DNA from: Bacteroidales bacterium
Lineage (GTDB): Bacteria; Bacteroidota; Bacteroidia; Bacteroidales; UBA6680
Length of the DNA stretch: 64,000 nt
Assembly: GCA_025210735.1 (NCBI GenBank)
Contig: JAOARD010000047.1
Coordinates: forward strand, 1 to 64,000
Reading direction: 5' to 3'
Position numbers and translations under genes: made by a program. The notes beneath the pieces are model-generated. The model had not been told where the DNA came from, ran no database searches, and saw only the letters and a program-made list of their open reading frames with translations. This document shows, piece after piece, positions 38,662 through 48,212 of the stretch (its first letter is position 1; each line of letters begins with the position of its first letter).

Positions 38662-38982
38662 TTAATGCTTGTGATCTCCGTCATGATCGTGGTCATGATC
38701 GTGATCGTGGTCGTGGTCATGGTCTTTATCTTTGTGGTCATCGCACTTTTTATCATGCTTATGATCACAATCACCGTCATGTTTGTGATTACACTCTTTA
38801 GCCTCTTCACCCTCTTTTACATCGTAACTCTCCTGAGCAGGCTTAGCCTCGTCATGTGAGTGTGCGTCGTCAGAATGAACAGTACCGTCGTCGTGTGTGT
38901 GAACTCCCTTTTTCTGTGTATTACCGCCACAAGAAGCTAAAAGCAATCCTGCAACAGAAAAGATAAATAATAACTTTTTCAT
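38662..38982 (-). CDS. Small His/Asp-rich metal-binding lipoprotein
   Basis: This encodes 106 residues from the ATG at 38982, which starts a clear lipoprotein signal (MKKLLFIFSVAG to LASC, Cys18); a longer frame to 39081 is rejected. Nearly the whole mature protein is His, Asp, Lys and Glu, ending in an alternating HD tract (about 14 residues) and HKH. There is no folded domain, so it is probably a flexible periplasmic metal buffer. It is co-oriented with the efflux genes 134 nt downstream. The DNA coding the HD tract is itself a short tandem repeat (about 38680-38735) and may vary in length. Confidence 0.75.
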   Translation of the reverse strand: MKKLLFIFSVAGLLLASCGGNTQKKGVHTHDDGTVHSDDAHSHDEAKPAQESYDVKEGEEAKECNHKHDGDCDHKHDKKCDDHKDKDHDHDHDHDHDHDHDGDHKH

Positions 38983-39122
38983 AATTTCCTGTTTTTGTAA
39001 AGAACTATTATAATGATGAATACAGAGCATTATACAAGAAAGATACAAAACATTACAGATATGTATATCACTTATACACAAATGTTAGTTTATAACTATC
39101 CTGTAGAATATCTTAATAGAAA

Positions 39123-39629
39123 TTATGAAAAATAAGGAGGAGCCCTTAAAGGAACTGCCCGAAAAAACTTATCGGGTAGTTTAGATACTATATAATAGCC
39201 AGATTCATCTGAATCAGAATCTGTAAATACATTAAAGTCGAAATCTATGCACGCAAGAAATCCTGCAATAAATTGCGAGATGTTAACCTGTACCGGATCA
39301 ACATTAAAATGACAATGATTATGTCCATGATCCTCTCTCTCTCCATAAGCGCAACACTTATATACATCAATACTGTTGTCGGAATGAGACGGGTGATAAG
39401 AACCATCACTATGATAATGTCCGTCAGCTATATTGTCACCATTTAAATGCGTATGACTTAACACTGTTGTTCCCACAGCATCATGATGATGATGTGACAC
39501 CACTCCGTGTGCAATAACAACAAGATATGATGCTAATAATATAAATGCTGATATTTTATTTCTTACAGACACGGCGTAAATATAATTAATAAAAACAGCA
39601 TTTAAATACTTTTTATGGTTAATTAACAA
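39123..39629 (-). CDS. His-rich exported protein at the head of the metal efflux operon
   Basis: This encodes 168 residues from the ATG at 39629; a GTG at 39572 (just before the hydrophobic segment) is an alternative start. An uncleaved or signal segment ISAFILLASYLVVIAHG is followed immediately by SHHHHD and several further His clusters (SHTHLNGDN, GHYHSDGSYHPSHSD), two adjacent Cys (KCCAYGE) and DHGHNHCHFN. It ends in VPLRAPPYFS. It is probably a periplasmic or membrane-attached metal-binding protein. Proteins of this style are often next to Cus-like operons in Bacteroidota. No enzymatic motif is visible. Confidence 0.65.
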   Translation of the reverse strand: MLINHKKYLNAVFINYIYAVSVRNKISAFILLASYLVVIAHGVVSHHHHDAVGTTVLSHTHLNGDNIADGHYHSDGSYHPSHSDNSIDVYKCCAYGEREDHGHNHCHFNVDPVQVNISQFIAGFLACIDFDFNVFTDSDSDESGYYIVSKLPDKFFRAVPLRAPPYFS

Positions 39630-39845
39630 AACAGACTATGCTTTAATCTAAAAAATATCTATAAGGAATATTTTTATTTCGGAATAATCGTACTTAATTT
39701 CATTAATTGCAATATTCCTTTGATCAGACATTTATATTTTTCATATTTGCAATATCATTAAAAAAAATGCAAATACATACTAAGTTTACGCAAACATTCT
39801 TATGTATTGCATGTTTACAATAAGCATAAAACATATTATTATATA

Positions 39846-40244
39846 ATGTCAAAGATTGTATCATTATCAGAAGCATCATCAATAGCATTACATGGCATAA
39901 TACTAATTGCCAGATCAAATAGTAATTTAAATGTAATTAAAATAGCAGAAGAGACTGGTAACTCAAAGCATCATGTTGCTAAAGTTATGCAACGTCTGGT
40001 TAAGGAAGGCTTCATAGAATCGCATCGTGGTCCAAACGGAGGATTTGTTCTATTAAAAGATCCTAAGGAAATTACTTTTTTGGAGATATACGAGACTATA
40101 GAAGGAAAGATAGTTGTTCACGAATGTCCTATGAACAAACAAATTTGTCCATTTGGCAAATGTATTATGAAAAACCTAACAAACAAGCTTACTCTGGAGT
40201 TTAAAGAGTACCTGTCAAAACAGACTCTGGACACCTATATTTAA
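39846..40244 (+). CDS. Rrf2-family transcriptional regulator with three Fe-S-type cysteines
   Basis: This encodes 132 residues from the ATG at 39846. The winged-helix N-terminal half (IKIAEETGNSKHHVAKVMQRLVKEGFIES) is typical of Rrf2/NsrR/IscR, followed by RGPNGGFVLLKDP and the dimerisation helix. Three cysteines near the C-terminus (ECPMNKQICPFGKCIM, spacing C-x6-C-x4-C) would bind an iron-sulfur cluster that senses nitric oxide or redox state. It is followed 134 nt later by hcp and the nrf genes, so it most likely controls the nitrosative-stress response as NsrR does. It is divergent from the metal efflux operon, so control of that operon is also possible. Confidence 0.85.
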   Translation: MSKIVSLSEASSIALHGIILIARSNSNLNVIKIAEETGNSKHHVAKVMQRLVKEGFIESHRGPNGGFVLLKDPKEITFLEIYETIEGKIVVHECPMNKQICPFGKCIMKNLTNKLTLEFKEYLSKQTLDTYI

Positions 40245-40378
40245 TTTTTTTTTAATTTTTTTTTGGAAGTGTGAAAAAAATACTCTTATTTTGGCATTGC
40301 GTTACCGAAATACTTAAATGTAACTTATTAAAATATACAACGTAGAAAAGAGAGTTTAACAATTTAATACTAAATAAA

Positions 40379-42031
40379 ATGGGAATGTTTTGTTATCAAT
40401 GTCAGGAAGCCGCTAAAGGTATCGGTTGTACAGTAAACGGAGTTTGTGGTAAAAAATCAGATGTTGCAAATCTTCAGGATTTACTTGTGCACGCTGCTAA
40501 AGGAGTAGCTGTATACAGTGGTGAACTGCGTAAAGCTGGATACAGTAATAAAGCTGTTAACAAATATCTACTTGAATCACTGTTTATAACTATTACTAAT
40601 GCAAACTTTGATGCTGAAGCTATTATCAAAAGCATTAAAGAGGGTGTTGAGCTTAGAGATGAATTAAAAAAGGTTGCTGCCGAAAAAGGTATTACTCCAA
40701 AATTTGCTGACCATGATGTTGCAACATGGATACCTGGTGACAGAAAAGAGCTTGAAGCTAAGTCAGAAACTGTTGGTGTACTTAGAACAGAGAACGAAGA
40801 TGTAAGATCACTAAGAGAGCTTATCACTTACGGATTAAAAGGTCTTGCAGCTTACGGACACCATGCAATGAATCTTGAGAAAGAGAACCCGGAGATCTAT
40901 TCTTTTGTTGAGAAAGCCCTTTTAGGAACACTTGACGATACACTATCTGCTGATGATCTTGTAGCTCTTACACTTGAAACAGGTAAGTTTGGTGTTGATG
41001 TAATGGCTCTTCTTGATGCTGCAAACACAGAAGCTTACGGACATCCGGAGATTACAGAGGTTAATATTGGTGTTGGAACTAACCCTGGTATTCTTATCTC
41101 TGGTCACGACCTTAAAGATATTGAAGAGCTTCTTGAGCAGACAGACGGTACAGGTGTTGATGTTTATACACACAGTGAGATGTTGCCAGCACACTACTAC
41201 CCAGCATTTAAAAAGTATAAGCACTTTGTAGGAAACTATGGTAGCTCATGGTGGAATCAGAACCCTGAGTTCGAATCGTTCAACGGACCAGTTCTGTTTA
41301 CTACAAACTGTATTGTGCCACCAAAGTCAGATAACACATATGCTGATAAGGTTTATACAACCGGAGCAGCAGGATTCCCAGGATTTAAACATATTGCTGA
41401 CAGACCAGAAGGTGGAAAGAAAGACTTTAGTGCTGTTATTGAGCATGCTAAGAAATGTGCTGCTCCAACCGAGATTGAAACAGGTACAATTGTAGGAGGT
41501 TTTGCTCACAATCAGGTTATTCAGTTAGCAGACAAGGTTGTTGATGCTGTTAAGACCGGAGCTATTAAGAAGTTCTTTGTAATGGCAGGTTGCGATGGTA
41601 GAATGAAAGACAGAAGCTACTACACTGAGTTTGCTGAAAAATTACCACAAGATACTGTTATTCTTACTGCCGGTTGTGCAAAATACAGATACAACAAACT
41701 TGAACTAGGTGATATAGGTGGTATTCCAAGAGTTCTTGATGCAGGTCAGTGTAATGACAGTTACTCATTAGCAGTTATTGCTCTTAAACTAAAAGAGGTA
41801 TTTGAGCTTAACGATATTAATGAACTTCCTATTGCATACAACATTGCATGGTACGAGCAGAAAGCTGTAATTGTTCTTCTTGCACTTCTATATCTTGGTG
41901 TAAAGAACATACATCTTGGACCAACACTTCCTGCTTTCCTTTCGCCAAATGTAGCTAAGGTTCTTGTTGAGAACTTCGGTATTGCAGGCATTGGAACAGT
42001 TGACGAAGACATGAAGATTTTTCTTTCGTAA
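40379..42031 (+). CDS. hcp: Hybrid cluster protein (hydroxylamine/NO reductase)
   Basis: This encodes 550 residues, the length of class I Hcp. The N-terminal cluster motif C5-x2-C8-x8-C17-x5-C23 binds a [4Fe-4S] cluster. Hybrid-cluster ligands are seen in [26 protein letters not shown] and WYEQKA. Hcp reduces NO to N2O in vivo and hydroxylamine to ammonia in vitro, in the cytoplasm. Upstream (40245-40378) are an oligo-T tract and a weak promoter-like TTATTTTG box. An inverted GTTAC/GTAAC pair (about 40310-40333) could be an operator. A strong terminator follows the gene. Confidence 0.93.
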   Translation: MGMFCYQCQEAAKGIGCTVNGVCGKKSDVANLQDLLVHAAKGVAVYSGELRKAGYSNKAVNKYLLESLFITITNANFDAEAIIKSIKEGVELRDELKKVAAEKGITPKFADHDVATWIPGDRKELEAKSETVGVLRTENEDVRSLRELITYGLKGLAAYGHHAMNLEKENPEIYSFVEKALLGTLDDTLSADDLVALTLETGKFGVDVMALLDAANTEAYGHPEITEVNIGVGTNPGILISGHDLKDIEELLEQTDGTGVDVYTHSEMLPAHYYPAFKKYKHFVGNYGSSWWNQNPEFESFNGPVLFTTNCIVPPKSDNTYADKVYTTGAAGFPGFKHIADRPEGGKKDFSAVIEHAKKCAAPTEIETGTIVGGFAHNQVIQLADKVVDAVKTGAIKKFFVMAGCDGRMKDRSYYTEFAEKLPQDTVILTAGCAKYRYNKLELGDIGGIPRVLDAGQCNDSYSLAVIALKLKEVFELNDINELPIAYNIAWYEQKAVIVLLALLYLGVKNIHLGPTLPAFLSPNVAKVLVENFGIAGIGTVDEDMKIFLS

Positions 42032-42057
42032 CGGCATATACTAATAAGAATTTCATG

Positions 42058-42086
42058 GAGAGGTGAAAATATTCACCTCTCTTTGT
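42058..42086 (+). terminator. Terminator of hcp
   Basis: A perfect 8-bp stem GAGAGGTG / CACCTCTC with an 8-nt loop is followed by TTTGTT, 27 nt after the stop codon. Confidence 0.8.
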
Positions 42087-42147
42087 TAAAAATTGGTTTT
42101 TTAATTGATTTTTATTACATTAGAAAACCATTACTAACCTTTTTTAT

Positions 42148-42747
42148 ATGAAAAGACTGAGAAAATTTATTATTCCACCACCTAAGTGGAGAAAGCCGGT
42201 TATCATTCTTGTCGGTATTATGTTTGGTCTCGCTGCATTTACATTTCATATATCTAAAGCAACGTCATATCTGTCTGACGATTCTGAGACCTGTATAAAC
42301 TGTCATATTATGGTTCCGCAGTATACCACATGGGGACACAGTTCGCATCGGGAATGGACTAATTGCAACGACTGTCATGTTCCGCATGATAATGTTGCTA
42401 ACAAATATTATTTTAAAGCTAAAGATGGCCTGAGACACGCTACGATATTCACTTTACGTAACGAGCCTCAGGTTATTTTTATTAAGGAGGAGGGTAAAAG
42501 AGTAGTACATCAGAACTGTATAAGATGTCACGAAAAATTACTCACCGACGATAAACTTTTGGCTATGACCAACAAAAAGGTTCATCCTAAAACCGACAGA
42601 GTTTGTTGGGATTGCCACAGAGAGGTACCTCATGGCAGAGTTAACAGCCTGGCCTCAACTCCTAATGCAAGGACTCCCGTTGAGAACAGAAAGTATCCTG
42701 ATTGGCTAAAAAACGCATTAAAAAACCAAAAAAAAGAAACTAAATAA
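42148..42747 (+). CDS. nrfH: Cytochrome c nitrite reductase small subunit (membrane tetraheme quinol dehydrogenase)
   Basis: This encodes 199 residues. One membrane segment (about 17-35) precedes four CxxCH heme-attachment motifs: CINCH, CNDCH, CIRCH and CWDCH. This is the NapC/NirT/NrfH pattern. NrfH takes electrons from menaquinol in the inner membrane and passes them to NrfA in the periplasm. The nrfA gene begins 11 nt downstream. Confidence 0.93.
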   Translation: MKRLRKFIIPPPKWRKPVIILVGIMFGLAAFTFHISKATSYLSDDSETCINCHIMVPQYTTWGHSSHREWTNCNDCHVPHDNVANKYYFKAKDGLRHATIFTLRNEPQVIFIKEEGKRVVHQNCIRCHEKLLTDDKLLAMTNKKVHPKTDRVCWDCHREVPHGRVNSLASTPNARTPVENRKYPDWLKNALKNQKKETK

Positions 42748-42758
42748 CATATTAACCT

Positions 42759-44270
42759 ATGGAAGAAAAACTAAAAAACTCAAGAAAATCTTGGGTAAAC
42801 TGGATTCTGTTTATTGGAACAATGGTTATAGTATTTTTTATAGGACTATTAGCATCGTCTATAATAGAAAGAAAAGCAGAAGCGCAGTTTGCCTACACTC
42901 CACAAGTTGATATTAACGAGTGGGAACCTCGTAACGAGGTATGGGGACAAAACTTCCCAAAAGAGTATCAATCGTATATGCAGACAGCAGATACATCGTT
43001 TGCCAGTAAGTATAATGGTGGTAAAATGATTGACATGCTTGAAGTAGACCCAAGACTCGTTGTTCTTTGGGCTGGTTACGGATTCGCTAAAGACTACAAT
43101 CAGGGTCGCGGACACTATTACGCTATAGCAGATCTGAACAACTCTCTTAGAACAGGCGGACCAACAAACGATAAAGATGGTCCTATGCCAAGTACATGCT
43201 GGACATGTAAAAGTCCTGATGTACCAAGAGTAATGAACGAAGAGGGTGTTGCTGAGTTCTACAAAGGTAAATGGTCTAGATTAGGTTCAGAGATTGTTAA
43301 TCCTATTGGATGTGCTGATTGTCACGATCCTGAAACAATGAATCTGCGCATTTCGCGTCCTGCTCTAATTGAAGCATTTGAGAGAAATGGTAAGGATATA
43401 ACCAAAGCATCGCATCAGGAGATGAGATCGCTTGTATGTGCTCAGTGTCATGTTGAGTATTACTTTAACAAAAACACTGTTGAAGGTGCAAACTACCTGA
43501 CATTACCATGGACAAACGGAATGAGTGCCGAAGAGATGGAGAAGTACTATGATGATCTGGAGTTTAAAGACTGGACTCATAAGCTTAGTAAAGCTCCAAT
43601 GCTTAAAGCACAGCATCCTGGATACGAGGTATACCTTACAGGTGTTCATGCTTCAAGAGGCGTTTCTTGTGCCGATTGTCATATGCCATATAAGTCTGAA
43701 GGTGGTATGAAGTTTACTGATCATAAAATTCAGAGTCCGCTTAATAATGTTGCAAATACATGTCAGGTTTGTCATAGAGAAGAGACTGACAGACTTGTTA
43801 AAGATGTGTATGAAAGACAAGACAGAATTATTGAGAACAGAGATGAGTTAGAGGTTCTGTTAGTCAGAGCACATGTTGAAGCTAAAAAAGCATGGGATCT
43901 TGGTGCACAGGACAAACAAATGAAAGATGTTCTTATGGGTATCAGACATGCTCAGTGGAGATGGGATTATGCTGCTGCCAGCCATGGTGGAAGTTTCCAC
44001 TCACCTGTTGAGACATCAAGAGTAATTGCTACTGGTATTACTATTGCTCAGGAGACAAGAATAAAACTTGCGAGAATACTTGCTAACCTTGGGCATAATG
44101 AAGAGATTCCTTATCCGGATATTGCTACAAAAGCTAAAGCTCAGGAGTATATTGGTCTTGACATGAAGAAACTTCATAAAGAGAAGAATGCATTCAAAAA
44201 GAACCTTCTTCCTAAGTGGGTTGAGGAGGCTAAAGCAAGACAAAGTAAAATGGAGATAAAAAAGATATAA
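42759..44270 (+). CDS. nrfA: Ammonia-forming cytochrome c nitrite reductase, catalytic subunit
   Basis: This encodes 503 residues. An N-terminal signal anchor (about 14-34) leads to a periplasmic pentaheme protein. The diagnostic active-site heme motif with lysine ligand, CWTCK, is near residue 147, and four CxxCH motifs follow (CADCH, CAQCH, CADCH, CQVCH). Conserved residues around the substrate site and calcium (LVCAQCHVEYYF; VHASRGVSCADCHMPY) are present. The enzyme reduces nitrite to ammonia in six electrons, and also NO and hydroxylamine. It is translated just after nrfH. A very strong hairpin separates it from the porin gene. Confidence 0.95.
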   Translation: MEEKLKNSRKSWVNWILFIGTMVIVFFIGLLASSIIERKAEAQFAYTPQVDINEWEPRNEVWGQNFPKEYQSYMQTADTSFASKYNGGKMIDMLEVDPRLVVLWAGYGFAKDYNQGRGHYYAIADLNNSLRTGGPTNDKDGPMPSTCWTCKSPDVPRVMNEEGVAEFYKGKWSRLGSEIVNPIGCADCHDPETMNLRISRPALIEAFERNGKDITKASHQEMRSLVCAQCHVEYYFNKNTVEGANYLTLPWTNGMSAEEMEKYYDDLEFKDWTHKLSKAPMLKAQHPGYEVYLTGVHASRGVSCADCHMPYKSEGGMKFTDHKIQSPLNNVANTCQVCHREETDRLVKDVYERQDRIIENRDELEVLLVRAHVEAKKAWDLGAQDKQMKDVLMGIRHAQWRWDYAAASHGGSFHSPVETSRVIATGITIAQETRIKLARILANLGHNEEIPYPDIATKAKAQEYIGLDMKKLHKEKNAFKKNLLPKWVEEAKARQSKMEIKKI

Positions 44271-44279
44271 TTAATACTT

Positions 44280-44312
44280 CGTGCAGAGTTATATTAAGTA
44301 TAACTCTGCACG
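44280..44312 (+). terminator. Strong intercistronic hairpin between nrfA and the porin gene
   Basis: A perfect 14-bp stem CGTGCAGAGTTATA / TATAACTCTGCACG has a 5-nt loop. What follows is TTAATTTAAC rather than a clean U-run, so it may be a partial terminator or an mRNA-stabilising stem. Confidence 0.65.
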
Positions 44313-44423
44313 TTAATTTAACATGCCTTGCTATACAGCCATAATTAACACAAAATTAATCAAACACAAACAGATATCATATCTGAATATGTATAGCAAA
44401 TAACTGCCTTAAAAATATTGATT

Positions 44424-45680
44424 ATGAAAAAAGCATTAACACTATTAGCGTTAGCTATATTGGGTACTATTGGTGCGTATGCACAGCTTACAGTATCAGC
44501 TGAGTACCGACCAAGAGCAGAGTATCGTCACGGATACAAAACACTTGCCGCAACCGATCAGGAAAATGCGTTCTTTATTTCACAGAGAACCAGATTAAAT
44601 ATCATGTTCAATACCACTAAGTTAAAAACTAAATTCTCTTTACAGGATATCAGAACATGGGGTAGTCAGCCTCAGTTAGTGGTTGCCGATGGTCTTACAT
44701 CTATACACGAAGCGTGGGGTGAACTTCTGTTTACAGACGCTATATCGTTAAAAGTTGGTAGACAAGAGGTGATATATGATGATCACAGAATATTCGGAAG
44801 CGTTGGATGGGCTCAACAAGCAAGAAGTCACGATCTGGCTATTCTGAAGTATGAGAAAGGATTTAAGCTACACCTTGGTCTGGGTTGGAATCAGGAGAAA
44901 GAACAGCTTAACACTAACTACTATACAGTTAACAACTACAAAACAATACAGTATTTGTGGTTTAATAAGAAGTTTGGTAAATATGCATTAAGTCTTCTGT
45001 TCCTGAACAATGGCCGCGAACATATTACCTTAGGCAAATCGCCACGACAGATAAACTACAGCCAGACAATTGGTCAGAGATCTGTATATAAAACAGATAA
45101 GTTTAGTGCTGCACTGAATCTGTATCTGCAAACAGGTAAAGATCCGGCAGATAACGATCTTAGCGCATTTAACACAAGAATAGATTTGGGCTATAAAATA
45201 AACAGTAAGTTTGGTATATCAGGAGGTTATGAGTATCTATCTGGTAACGATATGGTAGACCCTGATTCAAAAAATAAAGCTTTTACTCCGCTGTATGGTA
45301 CTAACCATAAATTTAACGGATGGATGGACTACTTCTATGTAGGCAATCATGCTAACAGTGTAGGTCTTCAGGATATATTTGTAGCCCTTACTTACAGTGT
45401 AAAGAACTGGAAAGTACAGCTTCATAATCACTACTTTCTGTCGGCTGCACCAATAAAAGATCCGGTTAAATTAGACGAGGCTTCAAGCGGACTTGGTAAT
45501 GAAATTGACATGTCTGTTAACTATAAGTTCTCAGAATATGTTAACATATCGGCAGGTTACTCACATATGATTGCATCAGAGAGTATGGGATTTATTAAAA
45601 CCGGCGATTATGAAGAGACAAATAACTGGGCATGGTTAATGATCAGTATAAAGCCAACTCTATTTAAGTGGAGCAAATAA
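44424..45680 (+). CDS. Alginate-export-family outer membrane porin
   Basis: This encodes 418 residues from the ATG at 44424. It has a signal peptide (cleavage near GAYAQ) and then a beta-barrel-like sequence with alternating aromatic strands. The opening AEYRPRAEYRHGYK and the segments ISQRTRLN, DIRTWGSQ and LKVGRQEVIYDDHRIFG are typical of the alginate export domain porins. In Bacteroidota such porins are often found among respiratory nitrite-reductase and cytochrome maturation genes, so it may let nitrite or another small anion through the outer membrane; this is an inference. It is followed 28 nt later by resB. Confidence 0.8.
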   Translation: MKKALTLLALAILGTIGAYAQLTVSAEYRPRAEYRHGYKTLAATDQENAFFISQRTRLNIMFNTTKLKTKFSLQDIRTWGSQPQLVVADGLTSIHEAWGELLFTDAISLKVGRQEVIYDDHRIFGSVGWAQQARSHDLAILKYEKGFKLHLGLGWNQEKEQLNTNYYTVNNYKTIQYLWFNKKFGKYALSLLFLNNGREHITLGKSPRQINYSQTIGQRSVYKTDKFSAALNLYLQTGKDPADNDLSAFNTRIDLGYKINSKFGISGGYEYLSGNDMVDPDSKNKAFTPLYGTNHKFNGWMDYFYVGNHANSVGLQDIFVALTYSVKNWKVQLHNHYFLSAAPIKDPVKLDEASSGLGNEIDMSVNYKFSEYVNISAGYSHMIASESMGFIKTGDYEETNNWAWLMISIKPTLFKWSK

Positions 45681-45708
45681 CAACATTCTATAAACTACTC
45701 TATTACAC

Positions 45709-46947
45709 ATGAAAGACAACAAACGAAAAATATGGGAATCACCATGGAGTTATAAAGAGGGCTGGATTATTTCAGCCTCTCTTCTTATTATTGGATTCTT
45801 TCTGGAATATGTTACAAAAAACAGTTTCAGAACCAATATATCGTGGCCTACAAATTTTTACATACTAATTGCAATTGTAGTACTTACAGTTTCTGCATAT
45901 ATATTTGGTAAAAACAGTAAATTCATAAAATGGGCTTGCAGCATACCTGCTGCTGTAACAGCGGTAACTGTATTTACTCTGCTAACACTTGCAATGGGTT
46001 TCATTATTCAGGACACAAGTAAAAACAGTGAGATTATTAATGCACTGGGATTATCAAATATAACACACTCATGGCCATTTATATTAAGTCAGGTTTATCT
46101 GCTTACAACACTTGGCATGGTTATACTAAAACGTATTACACCCGTAAATTTAAAGAATATAGGTTTTACACTTAACCACTTAGGTCTGTGGATAGCTGTA
46201 TCTGCCGGTGTATTAGGTTCTGGAGATCTTACAAGGCTAACCATGGATCTGTACGAGAATGATACTAATTGGATAGCTAAAGATGAATCAGGTAACAGTA
46301 TTGAATTACCAATTGCATTTGAGTTAAAAGACTTCTCGCTTGAGGAGTATAACCCTAAAATGGGTCTGGTAGATAATGTTTCAGGAGAGTTAATTCACAA
46401 AGACGGAAAGAATCTATATCTTGTTGACAATAAAGCTACCTGCAACATAGATAACTTCACTATAACTGTAGATACTTTTTATAACGAGTCAGGATTTGTA
46501 TTCGGAAGATATGTTCCGGTAAACGATATTGGTGCCGCTCCGGCAGCACTGGTACATATTACCAATACCGTAACCGGCGATACAATTACAGACTGGATAT
46601 CGTGCGGTAGTTTCAGAATGCCATACAAATCGGTTAAACTGGACTCTGCAAAATCGCTACTGATGATTCCTCCTGAACCTAAAAAATTCACCTCAGATGT
46701 TAAGATATTTACCAAAGAAGGTAATAACTTCTCGGCATCAATAGAGGTAAATAAACCCGTTAAGGTTGACGATTGGGAGGTCTATCAGCTAAGTTATAAC
46801 GATGAGATGGGCAAATGGTCGTCATTATCAGTTATAGAACTTGTAAAAGACCCTTGGTTAAATGTTGTGTATACAGGAATATATATGATGATATTCGGTG
46901 GATTATTCCTGTTCTGGAAAGGTAAAAAGAACTCAAAAACAGAATAA
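45709..46947 (+). CDS. resB: ResB/Ccs1-like cytochrome c biogenesis protein
   Basis: This encodes 412 residues. Membrane segments lie at about 20-36, 46-62, 78-100 and 145-165, then a large periplasmic domain with IELPIAFELKDFSLEEY, and a last membrane segment near the C-terminus (VYTGIYMMIFGGLFLFW). This matches ResB/Ccs1 of the system II cytochrome c maturation pathway, where it works with CcsA to deliver heme to apocytochromes. Its position after nrfHA means it can serve the nine hemes of NrfH and NrfA. The ccsA start codon lies one base after its stop codon. Confidence 0.85.
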   Translation: MKDNKRKIWESPWSYKEGWIISASLLIIGFFLEYVTKNSFRTNISWPTNFYILIAIVVLTVSAYIFGKNSKFIKWACSIPAAVTAVTVFTLLTLAMGFIIQDTSKNSEIINALGLSNITHSWPFILSQVYLLTTLGMVILKRITPVNLKNIGFTLNHLGLWIAVSAGVLGSGDLTRLTMDLYENDTNWIAKDESGNSIELPIAFELKDFSLEEYNPKMGLVDNVSGELIHKDGKNLYLVDNKATCNIDNFTITVDTFYNESGFVFGRYVPVNDIGAAPAALVHITNTVTGDTITDWISCGSFRMPYKSVKLDSAKSLLMIPPEPKKFTSDVKIFTKEGNNFSASIEVNKPVKVDDWEVYQLSYNDEMGKWSSLSVIELVKDPWLNVVYTGIYMMIFGGLFLFWKGKKNSKTE

Positions 46948-46948
46948 T

Positions 46949-47749
46949 ATGGCCTGGATAAATTTCCCTTTATACGCGATAGTATCTGGTATTTTATGGA
47001 TATTAGGCGCAACAGTTAGTTGGACCCGAATAAAAAGAAGTAATACTATAGCAATTATACTTAGTGCAATAGGTACCATAATATTCGGAGTATTTATTAC
47101 CAAATTATGGTTAATGTTAGAGAGACCACCTATGCGGACTCTTGGAGAAACAAGGTTATGGTACTCTCTGTTTTTGGCAGCTATTGGTATTGTAACATTT
47201 ATAAGATGGCGATACAAGTGGTTTCTTACATACAGTTTATTAATGGCAATACTGTTTATTGTAATTAATGTACTTAATCCTGAAACATACAATAAAACAC
47301 TAATGCCGGCACTGCAAAGTGTCTGGTTTGTGCCCCATGTAATTGTATATATATTCTCGTATGCACTGCTTGCAGCCTCATCGTTGGTTGCTGTGTTTGG
47401 ATTGTATAATATATATATCAAGAAAAAAAATGATGTTGTTGGTTTAAAAGATCTGGCAGACAACATTGTATATATTGGTTTTGCATTTCTTACATTTGGT
47501 TTGCTGTTCGGTGCTCTATGGGCTAAAGAAGCCTGGGGGCATTACTGGACATGGGACCCTAAAGAGACATGGGCGTTTATTACCTGGATGGGATATCTTG
47601 TTTATATACATCTTAGTTATAAACATACAAAAAGCTATAAAACCGCTTTCTGGGTTTTATCTCTTGCATTTGTGTTTCTTCTGATATGTTGGTTTGGAAT
47701 AAACTATATGCCAAGTGCGGCAAATAGTGTTCATACATATAGTTCATAA
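46949..47749 (+). CDS. ccsA: Cytochrome c assembly protein CcsA/ResC
   Basis: This encodes 266 residues from the ATG at 46949, one base after resB ends; a longer frame to 46898 is rejected because it overlaps resB. It has about eight membrane segments and the tryptophan-rich heme-handling motif AWGHYWTWDPKETWAFITW of the CcmC/CcmF/CcsA family, plus flanking His residues (VPHVIVYI and a C-terminal YIHLSYKH). It brings heme across the inner membrane for covalent attachment at CxxCH motifs, together with ResB. It ends the nrf transcript, with a strong terminator. Confidence 0.9.
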   Translation: MAWINFPLYAIVSGILWILGATVSWTRIKRSNTIAIILSAIGTIIFGVFITKLWLMLERPPMRTLGETRLWYSLFLAAIGIVTFIRWRYKWFLTYSLLMAILFIVINVLNPETYNKTLMPALQSVWFVPHVIVYIFSYALLAASSLVAVFGLYNIYIKKKNDVVGLKDLADNIVYIGFAFLTFGLLFGALWAKEAWGHYWTWDPKETWAFITWMGYLVYIHLSYKHTKSYKTAFWVLSLAFVFLLICWFGINYMPSAANSVHTYSS

Positions 47750-47753
47750 AATT

Positions 47754-47784
47754 AAAAAGGGTGCTGCGGGCACCCTTTTTAGTA
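47754..47784 (+). terminator. Terminator of the nrf-ccs gene cluster
   Basis: The stem AAAAAGGGTGC / GCACCCTTTTT with a short loop starts 5 nt after the ccsA stop codon. Confidence 0.9.
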
Positions 47785-48212
47785 CAAAAAACTAATTGAA
47801 CAATTATCAAAAAATGAACGGATGACATCTTCTTCTGTTATCTAAATAACAGTGATACCATATTATTATCAATCCACATGCCATCTTTTATACAAGCTTA
47901 ATTATCAGCTGTTAACAAAAAAGAACAATATATTTATTGTTAACACCTTACTATGTGTCACAATTCGAGACAATTGCTATGGCTGATTTCATGACACTGT
48001 AACAATAAATGACACATTGCTATCTGAAATTGAACCTGATTAGCCTGTTTAAAAAGGTTTAATCAGCCAAAACAGTTATATAACACATTCCCGATATTAA
48101 ATAAAACATTAAACTTTTAATGTATTTAAATAATCATAGAGATAAATAAACTATAAGTATGGTTATACAACAGCCCGTGTTTAACAATTACATACTTTAA
48201 ACAAAATCTACT
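47785..48212. other. Long intergenic region with several inverted repeats
   Basis: There is no coding sequence. It contains an 8-bp inverted repeat GTTAACAA (47911-47918) / TTGTTAAC (47937-47944), three copies of a GTGTCA/TGACAC hexamer (47955-47960 inverted, 47992-47997, 48010-48015) and a CTGATTA / TAATCAG pair (48036-48066). These could be operators or attenuator stems for the membrane protein gene at 48213. None matches a motif I can name. Confidence 0.5.

Noticed and set aside
38662..38760. CRISPR-like short repeats
   Set aside because: The short periodic DNA is the coding repeat of the His-Asp tract; there are no spacers or regular repeat units, and no cas genes are seen.
38662..39081. 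Longer form of the His/Asp-rich lipoprotein (start at 39081)
   Set aside because: The lipoprotein signal starts at 38982; the extra 33 residues are Cys- and His-rich translation of the leader.
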